Part shown: positions 9,481 to 18,695 of the stretch, in pieces | Position numbering within the stretch: the first letter of the stretch is position 1 | How the letters are laid out: every line of letters starts with the position of its first letter | Assembly: GCA_032690845.1 (NCBI GenBank) | Contig: CM064424.1 | Span: 37,089,511 to 37,153,510 of the forward strand | Reading direction: 5' to 3' | From: Eleusine coracana subsp. coracana | Lineage: Eukaryota > Streptophyta > Magnoliopsida > Poales > Poaceae | DNA length: 64,000 nt | Program-made: the position numbers and the translations under genes | The notes under the pieces: model-generated | What the model saw: only the letters and a program-made list of their open reading frames with translations | Database searches by the model: none | What the model was told of the DNA's origin: nothing

Positions 9481-10840
9481 TCTTCCCCGATATCTCACAT
9501 GGTATGTACGGTTCTTCTTCTTCCTCTTCAGTGAGACCTACAGCATACATACCACATAATCCTTTATAGGGAGATGGCTCAAAGCAACTATCTAGCAATC
9601 TCTCCGCTTGTTTCACCTCTATTCCATCAAGCTCTATATCATCCTTGTAAAGCTTCCCTAAAACTCTCCCAATAATCTCTTGATCAAAAATTTTCGACTT
9701 GAGGCAATTACTTGGGAAATTATACTCAATTCCGACTTTGGAGTCGTCTTGCGGACTGAAGGATCTTCTCATATTGAGTAACTCTTGTGAAAAATCAATA
9801 GGAATCCAATCCATCGGCTCAAATTCGTCAAGTGGTTTAGCATTCGCCAATGTTCTATCCCCCTTTGGTTTAGCAAAGTTGCCTTCAAATTCCTACAGGT
9901 GGTTGTCCAGAATCGCAGCTTCAATCTTGGTATATTCCTTGCAACTTAACGGAGTCATCAGGGTGATTTGTTCTCCTATCGTCACGACTGTACCGATCGA
10001 CTCAGAGACTACGTCGATCGGCGCACACGTCAGATCCACAGAGGCGGGTCTGACGGACTCTATTTCTTCGAATTTATGCTCAGAAGTAATCATTGCTCTA
10101 CTCTTGGACATCAAGATCTGTTCAGTCGGTGACTCTTCCTTCTGCATAACTTCTGGGCATTGCCGATTTGGTTCTAGATATTCTTCCCAATGCTTGTGCA
10201 AAGCTTCATTCTCGGCAATTTTACCTAACAATTCAATCCCTACCTTGGCTGTCAATCTTAGAAAACTTCCTCTAGCCGATCCGTCCAAATGCATCCTCGA
10301 TGCCTTGTTTATGGCCATGTAGAAGGTTTGAGCACTCATATTCTCATCAATGCCGAGGTCAGGTCCTTGTTTCAACAATGTTTGAAAACACGTCCAGGCT
10401 TCCGCGAGAGATTCTTCATCTTTTTGTAAGAAGTTCACCACCTCTCTTCTCAACTTCTGCACCTTTGGCAAAGGAAAATAGTGGAGACAAAAATTTCCAA
10501 CTAACTCACTCCACTTACCTTTTTCTTCTCGAGATGCTGCCTTGTGCCACTCTTTGGCTTTTCCTCCCAAAGAGAATGGGAAAAGCAGCCACTTGTAAAG
10601 ATCCTGAGGCACTCCTTCATGATGGAATGTTTGGCAAAGTGCCTCCAAATCTTATAAGTGAGTATACGGGTTCTCCTCTTTTGCTCTAAAGAACTTGTTT
10701 GCTTTAGCCATGCTAATGATAATGGGGTTCAACACATACGAGGAGGTTGTGGCCTTCTCATCTGAGGATTGAGGCACCAACACATCTGGAGATGGTAGAG
10801 AAAGCTCCCTGAGCGTCGGAGAAGGTCCTATTGTACTCAT
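9481..10840 (-). pseudogene. element A Gag (retrotransposon gag domain)
   Basis: Gag forms the virus-like particle. The frame starts with MSTIGPSPTLREL at 10840 and runs in one phase to 9434, broken by a TAA at 10649-10651 and a TAG at 9890-9892. The retrotransposon-gag core is visible: WLLFPFSLGGKAKEW, then a LVGNFCLHYFPLPKV-like stretch, EAWTCFQTLL and FYMAINKASRMHLDGSARG. No CCHC zinc knuckle is obvious, which would be unusual and may reflect decay. The C-terminal half continues into the protease. Palindrome pair at 9992-10022. Confidence 0.82.
9992..10022. repeat. GATC palindrome pair 9 (A gag)
   Basis: ACCGATCGAC at 9992-10001 and GTCGATCGGC at 10013-10022, 21 bp apart, inside the C-terminal half of gag. 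Confidence 0.7.
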
Positions 10841-10933
10841 CCTAAAAATTCACACAAAACACAAAAACAAAAAAAACTAGAAAAGAGAGGATTAGACGTT
10901 AGTAGAATATTAATAGTAAAAGAGTTGGCTTGT

Positions 10934-10951
10934 TTCCCGGCAACGGTGCCA
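10934..10951 (-). promoter_or_regulatory. primer binding site of element A (tRNA-Asp type)
   Basis: The minus strand reads TGGCACCGTTGCCGGGAA, eleven bases inside the 5' LTR. It complements the 3' end of plant tRNA-Asp (TGGCGCCGTTGCCGGGGA) with two mismatches. Confidence 0.8.
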
Positions 10952-11552
10952 GAAAAAGGGCTTGTTGATCGTAATTATGCGCCCACTTATATACCGCAAG
11001 AGGATGGTGTATAGTTGTAGCTCTTTTTTCCTCAGAGTATTCCGAGGTTATCAAATCCACAAGGAATGAGCGGAACAATTACTATTAAAGGGTTACTAAC
11101 AAATTGCAATGGGTTGGTTGATGTGAATGATGACGGTGAGAGAGTGGAGGGTGAATGTTATTGAAGAGGTAACAGGACAATGAAGGATTCTCTCCTTAGG
11201 ATTGGTTCACTAGCATGCAACCTTATTTTTATCAACTCGAGTGATGACTCTAATATTCTACAAGACATGGTGGTTTCGTTCACCTCGGCTGTCACTACAG
11301 AAGCTATTAGCTCCCCACTGGTTTCTTGTACTATGTAATGGGCAAAAGTGTATTGGCCAATACACTAATGAAAAGGATAGATAGATATGCAATTTAAGTT
11401 CATCACATAGACTAATTTCATCGAGAGAGTATCAATAAGTATGAGAGATACATGACCAGATCCGAGCACCGGAGAAGAGAATATGAGACTACTTAGTCAT
11501 CCTTCCGCTAGACATAGCAGAGGGATGAGAAATATCGCTGGAATGCGCACGA

Positions 11553-11562
11553 GGCGATCGGC
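11553..11562. repeat. GATC palindrome 10 (A 5' LTR, partner deleted)
   Basis: GGCGATCGGC corresponds to the first member of pair 1 in the 3' LTR. The second member is lost in a short deletion. Confidence 0.7.
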
Positions 11563-11806
11563 GCAAGCGTACGGCGCGACCTTCCTTCTGGTAGGTCTCG
11601 TCGGTGTTAACCAACCTTTGTCACCAATATCCTAGAACCCAAGTTCTAATAACTGATTCTTGCAATTGCCATCCCTCCTGGATCTTGATAATTATCTTCC
11701 TTTTATACTCGATGGGATTAGGTCAACTTCCACCGACTCTAACTCATAATGGGCTAGGCCTTTGTCTTTCTCGGACTGGATCGTGTTTTCGTCATCTTTT
11801 CCTTCT

Positions 11807-11816
11807 GCCATTCGGC
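11807..11816. repeat. GATC palindrome 11 (A 5' LTR, partner deleted)
   Basis: GCCATTCGGC corresponds to the first member of pair 2 in the 3' LTR. The partner is removed by a small deletion. Confidence 0.6.
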
Positions 11817-12030
11817 GCAGGCCCGCACTGAGCATCTGACCCATCTTCGTTACTCTTTAATTCTTTATCCATAATTACCCTGTTTTAAACCTATTTCCTG
11901 TGATTACATCCAAAACAGAACAACTACAAATATATACAAATATGGGGTTAATTGTTAGTCCAAACCACCAAATTAAGATGCAAAACATCCCTTTTTGGTA
12001 GATGAAATAGGCATCTAGAAACCACCAACA

Positions 12031-12400
12031 ATTGCATTGCTCCATTCGGGGCTTGAAGGCAAACTTCTCTTCATTCCCATTAATGTTGAGGTTGATTTCT
12101 CTAGCCCCAACATCAATGTTGGCGTTTGCAGTGCTGAGAAATCACCTTCCTAGTATAATAGGCCTCTTTAGATCGGCCTCCATATCCAGCACCACAAAAT
12201 CAATAGGAACGAGACAGTTCCTTATCTTTATAGGTACGTCCTCCGCAATACCCACTGGGTAACGGACCGATTGGCCGGCAAGCTACAAGCACATTGTTGT
12301 AGGGGATATTGAATTTATATCAAGTTTATCATACACCATCTTTGGCATGACGCTCACGCTTGCCCCAAGATCACAGATGGCATTGTTGAAGTGTTGCATT
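12031..12400 (-). pseudogene. element B aspartic protease fragment
   Basis: Translating the minus strand gives a retropepsin-like segment: an active-site CDLGASVSVMPK near 12355-12380, then LQLADRSVRYPVG, EDVPIKI and IILGR..FLSTANANIDVG before the element A junction. It is the original B coding sequence, split by element A on its left (1670-12030) and element C on its right (12401). A premature stop lies in the IILGR region (the R-P step), so it was already decaying or decayed later. B gag resumes at 14465. Confidence 0.78.
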
Positions 12401-12616
12401 TGTTAGCACTTCCCAAGTGCCTCTTTTATATGTGAATATTACCCCAATTAGAGCATAATTGATACTAATTTAGGCCATTTACCTATGATATTGCCTATAT
12501 ATTTGTATATGCGTTATTTTGGATCTTTATTATAGAAACAGGTAAAATTGGTGATTTAAGTGATGCTGGAGAGGACAGGAGTCCAGAACCAACGAAAAGC
12601 ACTGAAGAAGCCCAGT

Positions 12617-12630
12617 GCACCGATCGGTGC
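12617..12630. repeat. GATC palindrome 12 (C LTR, single)
   Basis: GCACCGATCGGTGC is a perfect 14-bp palindrome in U3, about 280 bp upstream of the TATA box. No partner 20-21 bp away. Confidence 0.75.
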
Positions 12631-12846
12631 AAGGGTGTTTTGGCCCACAGAAGTGACCAAGGCCCATTTCATATGTTTATGGAAGTTTATCTATGCAAGA
12701 CACTTGAAGATATTTGCATGGAAGATTTATGGAACTTCAAGATCTCGACTTGCAGTACAAGACTTTATCTTGAAGGAAAAGGCCCACATGGCAGCTGTGG
12801 AAGACAGAGGAACCGACTCGGAAGCAAAACCAGAGAAGACACGACT

Positions 12847-12862
12847 TGCGCCGATCGGCGCA
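12847..12862. repeat. GATC palindrome 13 (C LTR, upstream of TATA)
   Basis: TGCGCCGATCGGCGCA is a perfect 16-bp palindrome, the best copy in the window, about 45 bp upstream of the C TATA box. Confidence 0.85.
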
Positions 12863-12905
12863 ATCGCCTTATTTGCAAGAAACCGAGTCCTTTACGAGTA
12901 GAACC

Positions 12906-12917
12906 TTTATAAATACT
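12906..12917 (+). promoter_or_regulatory. TATA box of element C LTR
   Basis: TTTATAAATACT in the middle of the LTR, the expected core promoter of the element. Confidence 0.6.
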
Positions 12918-13579
12918 TGTAAACCCTTTGCCCCGTGAGAGGAAACGACGAAGGAGGCAACAGAGGGACAATAGATCCGTGAGTTAGAGCCGTCGGAGCT
13001 TGCCCCGTTAGAATAGATCTCTAGTTGTGTTCCAAGAACCATTGGTGTAAGAGTTGATCCGTCAAGGTAGGCCATCTCGACGGGGATGAATCTTACTCTG
13101 TGTATCTCAAGGATGATTGAATATGTTGATGATGGTTTTGGTGATTTGTCTATCTTGATTCTATAATCATGCATGTGCTTATTCCAATTGCTTAGTTCTA
13201 GGCTAAGTAAGTAGATATTATCTTGATCGTGGTGATTAGGATAGTATCCGGACATTGCATTGGTTATGGTTGCTTGAGGATGCTAGGAGTGTGGTTTAGG
13301 GATGACAGCAGTAAACCTACATAGCACTATTGGATAGTTATGTAGGGTAAGATACTCGCGCGATTAAGGGTTTCCTCTCGGCAGCGATAAATCGGGAGCC
13401 ACTCGGAAAGCAGGGTGGTCTTATTCATTATAGGTTTTCATTGATCCATGTAATTATCCACTATGATGCTATTTAATTAGACTTTCTGGTTATGATCTCA
13501 CTAGTAGATATTTGGCTACTCACTTAACAGCTTAGGCTTATAAGGTATCTGGCGCACTTTGGCTTAGTTTCACTAGTGT

Positions 13580-13610
13580 GCCGATCGGCTCAATCCCTGC
13601 GCCGATCGGT
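13580..13610. repeat. GATC palindrome pair 14 (C LTR, transcribed part)
   Basis: GCCGATCGGC (13580-13589) and GCCGATCGGT (13601-13610), 21 bp apart, downstream of the TATA box, as with pair 1 of element A. Confidence 0.85.
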
Positions 13611-13856
13611 GCAACGACAGACTTACTGTGTGGCGCACCCTTGCGCTGGCCAGTCTTCCCTCATACAACCCAAACTCGACAGTAGCTTTGATTAGATCTT
13701 TTACTGTTAAATTTGTTTAATTATCTCTAAGGTCCCAGTGGATTCGATAAAACCTTGGAATACTCAATTCAAGGGAAAAAAAGTGCTACAATCATACACC
13801 ATCCTCTTGTGGTATATAAGTGGGTGCGTAGTTATGACCAACAAGCTACTACTTTC

Positions 13857-13874
13857 TGGCACCGTTGCCGGGGA
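13857..13874 (+). promoter_or_regulatory. primer binding site of element C (tRNA-Asp type)
   Basis: TGGCACCGTTGCCGGGGA, one mismatch from the tRNA-Asp complement, 13 bases after the LTR end. Confidence 0.85.
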
Positions 13875-13966
13875 CCATAGCAGGTTTTTAAACATTGTTT
13901 GATGTATTAGTGTCTAGTCATTGTGCTATAATTTTTCTCACCTCTTTAGTACATATATTCTATTAA

Positions 13967-14465
13967 GTGAAACTAACAGGTATGAACGTTCCTAAGTCAA
14001 GCAAACCCTCTAACTACACCGATGATCCAGAAAGACTCTTTCACAAGAAGAGAACAGCAGAGAAGAGAAGCAAGTCACTTGGAGATTTATCTGAAGAAAC
14101 AGTCAGTGTCACCCCTCGAGCATTATTCACGATAGATCAAGATCAAGAAGAAGAGGAGATGGCAGAGGTACCTATTGTTAATCATCTCAAGCCTCAATTG
14201 AATAATGTTGTCAAGACAGATTTCCAAGAAGCTCAAGATCAACTTCCGTATCAATTGGAGAGATATGTTGGAATAGTGGCGCAACAACCGTTCACAGGTT
14301 TGGAAGATCTCAATCATCACTTGCAACACTTCGTTGAGGTTTGCAGTACATTTAAGATAGCGGGATTGACCAGAGACCAAGCACGTGTATGGCTGTTCCC
14401 TTTCTCTCTAGTTGGACACCCCAAGCGATGGTACAATAGATTGGAAAACCCAGTAAAGACAGTGT
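13967..14465 (+). pseudogene. element C Gag, N-terminal fragment
   Basis: The frame begins MKLTGMNVPKSSKPSN and reaches the gag core: FTGLEDLNHHLQHFVEVC, then RVWLFPFSLVGHPKRWYNRL. After about 165 codons the similarity stops because the DNA changes to reverse-oriented B gag, and the remaining codons to 14524 are antisense noise. The true gag start may be another in-frame ATG; MAEVPIVNHL within the ORF is an alternative. Confidence 0.7.
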
Positions 14466-15051
14466 GTTCATCCACTGTTGGCTTCCTCTGGCAAGAGGGA
14501 AATGGCAGCACATGCATATCATAGAACTCATGTGGTGCCTTCTTGAGCGGCGCCTTTGTCTCCTCAACTTCAATTTCCACCTCCCCTTTTGACTCTTCAT
14601 CGGTTTCCCTGGTCTTCCCTGCATTGTTAGGATTTGGCGGATCCTGTGTGGACTTCCCACCTCTAGTTGTGACAGCATTAACATTTTCCTTGGGGCTAGC
14701 TTCCGGCTGACCGGGGAGCTTGCCAGAGTTAGGCTTAACAATAGAGGCGGCTAGCTGCGCAATTTGTGTTTCTAACATTTTGTTATGACTAAGCTGGTTT
14801 TGCAGGGAGGTATTGAAGGCTTCCGTGTGAGAATCTATGCTTTCTAGGACTTTATCAGTAGCAATAAATTTCCTAGTAATACTTTCATTAATTTTGAATT
14901 GTCCTAAAACAAGATCACAAAAGGAAGGTTCATTACGTGTGAAGTTTCTAGAGTTACCCGTGTTTTTGTCAAAGGAGAGGTTTGGCATGGACTCACATCC
15001 GAAGTTGTTCGTATGGGGCCTAAACTCGTTGTTGTTGTTGTTGTTGTTGTT

Positions 15052-15123
<72 letters not shown>

Positions 15124-15967
15124 GAGGTAGTTTACTTCTTCCTCCTGAGTATCTGGATAGCGGCTTCCCATATGTCCAACATTACCATAGACTTCGCAAG
15201 TCATGCGAGAGTAAGGATTGGAAAGTCTGTGGTGAGTCCATTTTCTTCAGGAGTTGATCCATTTTGATTGCTAGCATGTCAATACCATCAACTTGGTGGA
15301 CTCCCCTCGTCTTGGGCTGCGGCTGACTTTGCCTCTCATCGTAGCCACTGTAGTTAGCGACCATCTTCTATATGAGAGTTTGAGCATCCTTGACCTTCAG
15401 GGAGAAGAAAGAGCCTCCAGCGGCTGCATCTAGGTGTTCATGAGTGGGGCGGTTGAGCCCATGGTAAAAGCTTTGGATCAGCAACCAATCTTGCATTCCA
15501 TGATGTGGGCATGCCAAGGTGTATTCTTGGAAGCGTTCCCATGCCTCTGGGATGCTTTCATCGGTTAGCTGTTGAATGCTTGAAATTTTGTTCTGTAGGG
15601 CGTTGGTTTGTCCTAGCGGAAAGAACCTAGCAAGGAAGGTGTTAGAGCACTTCTCCCATGTGGTGAGTTCTTCCTCATTGTTGTAGAACCACTGCTTGGC
15701 CTTTCCCAAGAGTGAGAATGGGAAAAGGTGAAGGCGGATGGATTCAGGGGTCACGTCCCTCATGGTGAAGGTGCTGCACACCGCCAAGAATTGTTGGAGG
15801 TGAGTGTTCGCGTCTTTTTTTGCCTTGCCACTAAAAGGACCGGCCAGAACCATGTTGATCAAGGCCGGCTTTAGCACATAGCTTCCGTTCCCCATGTTCA
15901 AGTATGGACCGGTGCGGATATTGTCTGCTGATGGGGCGGAGTAGTCATGGATTGTCTTCTCAGCCAT
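14465..15967 (-). pseudogene. element B Gag with zinc knuckle relic and poly-Asn tract
   Basis: The frame starts MAEKTIHDYSAPSADNIRTG at 15967. The retrotransposon-gag core follows: LHLFPFSLLGKAKQWFYN, FLARFFPLGQTN, EAWERFQEY and SFYHGLNRPTHEHLDAAAGG, the last typical of Athila-like Gag. One stop at 15365-15367 and a shift near 15200 precede MTCEVYGNVGHMGSRYP, a CCHC zinc knuckle in which two Cys have become Tyr. Then comes a run of about 32 Asn and a Glu/Lys-rich tail ending PTVDE, where element C DNA begins. Gag would package element RNA; this copy is inactive. Confidence 0.82.
15029..15124 (-). repeat. (AAC/GTT)n microsatellite encoding poly-Asn
   Basis: About 95 bp of almost pure GTT units on the plus strand (one ATT interruption) lie within B gag right after the zinc knuckle relic. 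Long Leu or Val runs in other frames are artefacts of this repeat. Confidence 0.9.
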
Positions 15968-16243
15968 GATCGGTTTAGCGAAAGTGGAAGGTTCTTGCTA
16001 TTGAGCTGGTGAGATCGGAGGTGCTTCAAGAGCAAGTCTAGGTTGAGGAGGGGTGAGTCGTTGATGCACTCTCCTCAACAAAGCCTCCGGATCATTGTGG
16101 TAGTTGTCTGGTAGGTCGAAACCAGTCATAAAGCATCTTGTTTACACCACAAATAAACAGAACAAGGGTAAGCCCGCAAATGAAAGCAGTAACTTCTTGA
16201 CAGGAATATCAGTGTTAAATTTCCGATATCTTAGCCTATTACT
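15968..16243 (-). other. element B leader between PBS and gag
   Basis: About 275 bp of untranslated leader with no supported gene. Confidence 0.5.
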
Positions 16244-16261
16244 TCCCCGGCAACAGTGCCA
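16244..16261 (-). promoter_or_regulatory. primer binding site of element B (tRNA-Asp type)
   Basis: The minus strand reads TGGCACTGTTGCCGGGGA, four bases inside the LTR, two mismatches from the tRNA-Asp complement. Confidence 0.8.
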
Positions 16262-16265
16262 AAAA

Positions 16266-17900
16266 TGCTCGGTGGTATTTCTTAACGTCGCATCAAGAAT
16301 ATGACTATTCTTGGTACGGTGCTAGAAATAATGGTTGGTGTTTGTCATGTGTTAAGAATAAAATGAATTAATTCGCAAGCGCATGGAACACCATTGTAGC
16401 ATTTCACCCGGGAGTATTTCAAGGTATCATATTTATTTTCCACAGGGAAGCTAGGCATAAGATTATCTTGCTTTAACAAAGATATAACTGCAAGAGTTTA
16501 TACCAACTAACCAATAACGGGGGTAAGGATGTTCAATAATAAAATAGGGGTAGCAACACAGGAAAAATCCCAGCTAGTGTTAACTTAGGCGCCACGCCTA
16601 TGCTTTCACTAGATATTCTTCTGTTGACCTAGCGAAAGAATAGTCGAGAAATAACCAAGTCTAAGTTCAGAAAGAACTAAACTCAATTAAATCCTAGCCA
16701 GGAAACCCGTGAATTACGCAACAAAGTTTCTTCCTGAATAATGTAACTTAAGGAAAATGACTAAATTAAGATAAATACTTGACAAGATATAATCAAAAAG
16801 ATATTTATATTCCTAATGGATAAGTCTTACATAAAGAGAAAAGATACAAGAGAGCTCATACCAAGACTCCAAGACAATTCCGAAATCCCGAGCGATGCTC
16901 TCGAGTAGACTCTAACTCCCGACTAACTAACCTACTCTACTAAGTAGCACAGTAGTGAGAAATGGACTCCTTGATGTGTTTCTTGCTTCATTCTCTTTTT
17001 CTACTGAATTCCCCCTCTATTTATAGGTAGCATAAGTCCGGGGGGTATTTGTAGGTGAAGGAGGGTCAGTTGGCCAAATTTGGTGCTCCGGGTGGCATGG
17101 GGCCCGGGCGGCATGCACCGTCGGGCGGCATCCTAGGCTGGGTGGCCGTGGGATCGTGTCGGTTCCCGACCGACTTATTTTGGTTGGCTCAGATTTTGTC
17201 TTGATGGCAGTTGTTCGGTCGGTTTGCGCCGGATTCTCCATTTTGGGGCCGGTAGGCGTGTTGGGCTTCATGGGCTGGCAAACCCGGGTGGCCAACCTAG
17301 GCCGGGCGACAAGCCAGGCCGGACGGCATGGGGGGCCAGGCCGACCGGCAGCCGGGCTGGGTGCCGACCCCCTCCGGGTCGCCCCCTTGACTTCTCCCAG
17401 TTAAGCTTCTTTTTGGCCTTCTTTTCTTTAGTCATATTTTATCATCTTTAATCCGGGAGGAGAAAATGCCATCTTGGTACCTGATTTCAGCCGGGATAGA
17501 AAGTCAGCCTGAAAATGGCTCCGTTTAACCAGCCAGGTGGCTGATTTTAGCCGGTTATGACCTTGTTGGCTGGTTTCTGATTTCAGCCTGAAAGTGACCC
17601 CGTTTGACCAGCCGGGAGCCTGATTTTAGCCGGTTATGACCTGTTGGCTGGCTTTTGCGTGAAAACGACCCTATCGGCCGATGAAAACGGATGTTTCATA
17701 GTCGTGATTGGCCGACGGGGTGTTTCTTCATGTTTTTGGACATTTTGGGTCTCTTATGCCTGCAAACACATATTTCACCAAAACTCGTGGAACTTTATTA
17801 GTTTAAGTAAATATTTATTGATCTTTGGTCTTTACTTTGCATTTCCCGACCGATTGGTGGTCGATTTCAGGTTTTATCGGCCGCCAATAGCCACCACTCA
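16266..17900 (-). repeat. element B 5' LTR
   Basis: TG...CA ended (TGCTCGGTGG at 16266, CCACCACTCA ending at 17900), 1635 bp, next to the PBS. The minus strand has CTATAAATAG at 17012-17026. The half to the right of the TATA box (U3, GC-rich with CCGGGCGGCAT motifs) matches the reverse complement of the U3 of element D, while the other half (R/U5) does not. The second LTR of B is not seen. Confidence 0.75.
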
Positions 17901-18695
17901 TATTCGAGGATAGTCTATTTGAAGACTACAAGAATGCCTTGAATTATGAAATATAGATTAGACTGACCGCCCCTGACATTCCCGCTTGCCCACACGACAA
18001 GGTGTTTATCCAAGAAACAGTCAGGGAGCTAACCTCCATCATGATTGATGCATGGTCGAAAGAGATTGAGCTTTCTTTTGACATTGTCTAAATAAGTCCT
18101 CCCTCTTCCTATATCCAGCTCTACGTTAGAGAGACACCAGTAAATGACTGGTACAATCCCACTATTGGTGCCAATATAATGTCAAATTCTTTAACATTCA
18201 CTCATGTGAATGATGTACCACTGACATCAACATGTTAAACCTTCAAAACCCCAAGGGGCATTTGATGGATGGGATTGGAATTTTGCACGGAGTATTTGTA
18301 AGACACGAATCCATCGAGGTTGTCATAGATTTCCACCTCTTGAAAGTCCAAGATTTTGACATTCTAATCGGGTACCCTATTGAGAAATTTCACATAGATG
18401 TCCTGAATTTAGGTTGCCTAGACATTAAACACGAGGGCAAGAATTTTTCCATGTCGATCATACAATCGATGAACAGCATCGCTGAACCTCCCCTCGATAG
18501 TGAGCCCTTGAGGAAGTGATGGCCGTATTCCCTTATGAGTCCCCTGATTCCCTTCTTGAAAAAGAAAAAGAGAACTTCATTCAGGAAGATGATGAGATAT
18601 AGGAGACCATAGAGTTGCCTAAAATAGAGCCAGAGCCTTTCCCTCCAATTGAGCTCAAAACCTTACCTCTAGGCCTATGATATTCCTTTCTTAAT
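17901..18695 (+). pseudogene. element E: gypsy protease-to-RT linker fragment
   Basis: On the plus strand an aspartic-protease-like segment of a Ty3/gypsy polyprotein can be read: FKTPKGHLMDGIGILHGVF (from about 18240), then VVIDFHLLKVQDFDILIGYP, then an acidic linker and ELPKIEPEPFPPIELKTLPL that in complete elements leads into RT. Stops are present, the active-site region upstream is unclear, and the RT is missing because element D begins at about 18694-18698. The longest open stretch is 18232-18519. Its parent family is different from A, B and C. Confidence 0.65.

Larger units (their letters stand above)
1670..12030 (-). mobile_element. element A: full-length, decayed Athila-like Ty3/gypsy retrotransposon
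   Basis: Two direct LTRs of 1091 and 1068 bp bound 8.2 kb of internal DNA, all read on the minus strand. Order in the sense direction: 5' LTR (10963-12030), PBS complementary to tRNA-Asp, gag, protease, RT, RNase H, integrase, an extra ORF, a 1.5 kb spacer, polypurine tract and 3' LTR (1670-2760). The flanks are ATTGT (1665-1669) and ATTGC (12031-12035), a 5-bp target duplication with one mismatch. The target is the protease of element B. Gene order RT-RNase H-integrase, lack of a chromodomain, the tRNA-Asp PBS and an ORF after integrase fit the Athila/Tat branch. Many stops and a few frameshifts show it is not autonomous now. Confidence 0.88.
10963..12030 (-). repeat. element A 5' LTR
   Basis: TG...CA bounded on the plus strand and colinear with 1670-2760 throughout. 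It has a minus-strand TATA box (GTATAAAAGG) at 11699-11708. Compared with the other LTR it has small deletions that removed the second palindrome after 11562 and after 11816. Numerous substitutions between the two LTRs imply the insertion is not recent. Confidence 0.85.
12401..13843 (+). repeat. element C 5' LTR
   Basis: It starts TGTTAGCACTTCCC and ends ATGACCAACA, immediately followed by a PBS. A TATA box (TTTATAAATACT) lies at 12906-12917. It contains palindromes at 12617-12630, 12847-12862 and 13580-13610. No second LTR of C exists in the window. Confidence 0.75.
12401..14465 (+). mobile_element. element C: 5'-end fragment of an A-related gypsy element
   Basis: Plus-strand LTR (12401-13843), PBS and the first part of gag, then an abrupt switch at about 14461-14467 to minus-strand gag of element B. 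The last 60 bp of the C LTR match the sense 3' end of the A LTRs closely, so C belongs to the same family with a longer LTR. About 300 bp of B between gag and protease are missing at the junction, so one deletion seems to have removed most of C together with adjacent B. No target duplication can be checked. Confidence 0.75.

Noticed and set aside
2260..13610. GATC palindromes as restriction-type or CRISPR-like repeats
   Set aside because: Spacing is irregular between loci, there are no unique spacers of constant size, and the context is a eukaryotic retrotransposon.
14837..15267. Plus-strand ORFs with long Leu or Val runs
   Set aside because: They are other-frame readings of the GTT/AAC microsatellite in element B gag on the minus strand.
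17017..17451. ORFs in GC-rich DNA on both strands
   Set aside because: They lie within the U3 of the element B LTR and have no domain.
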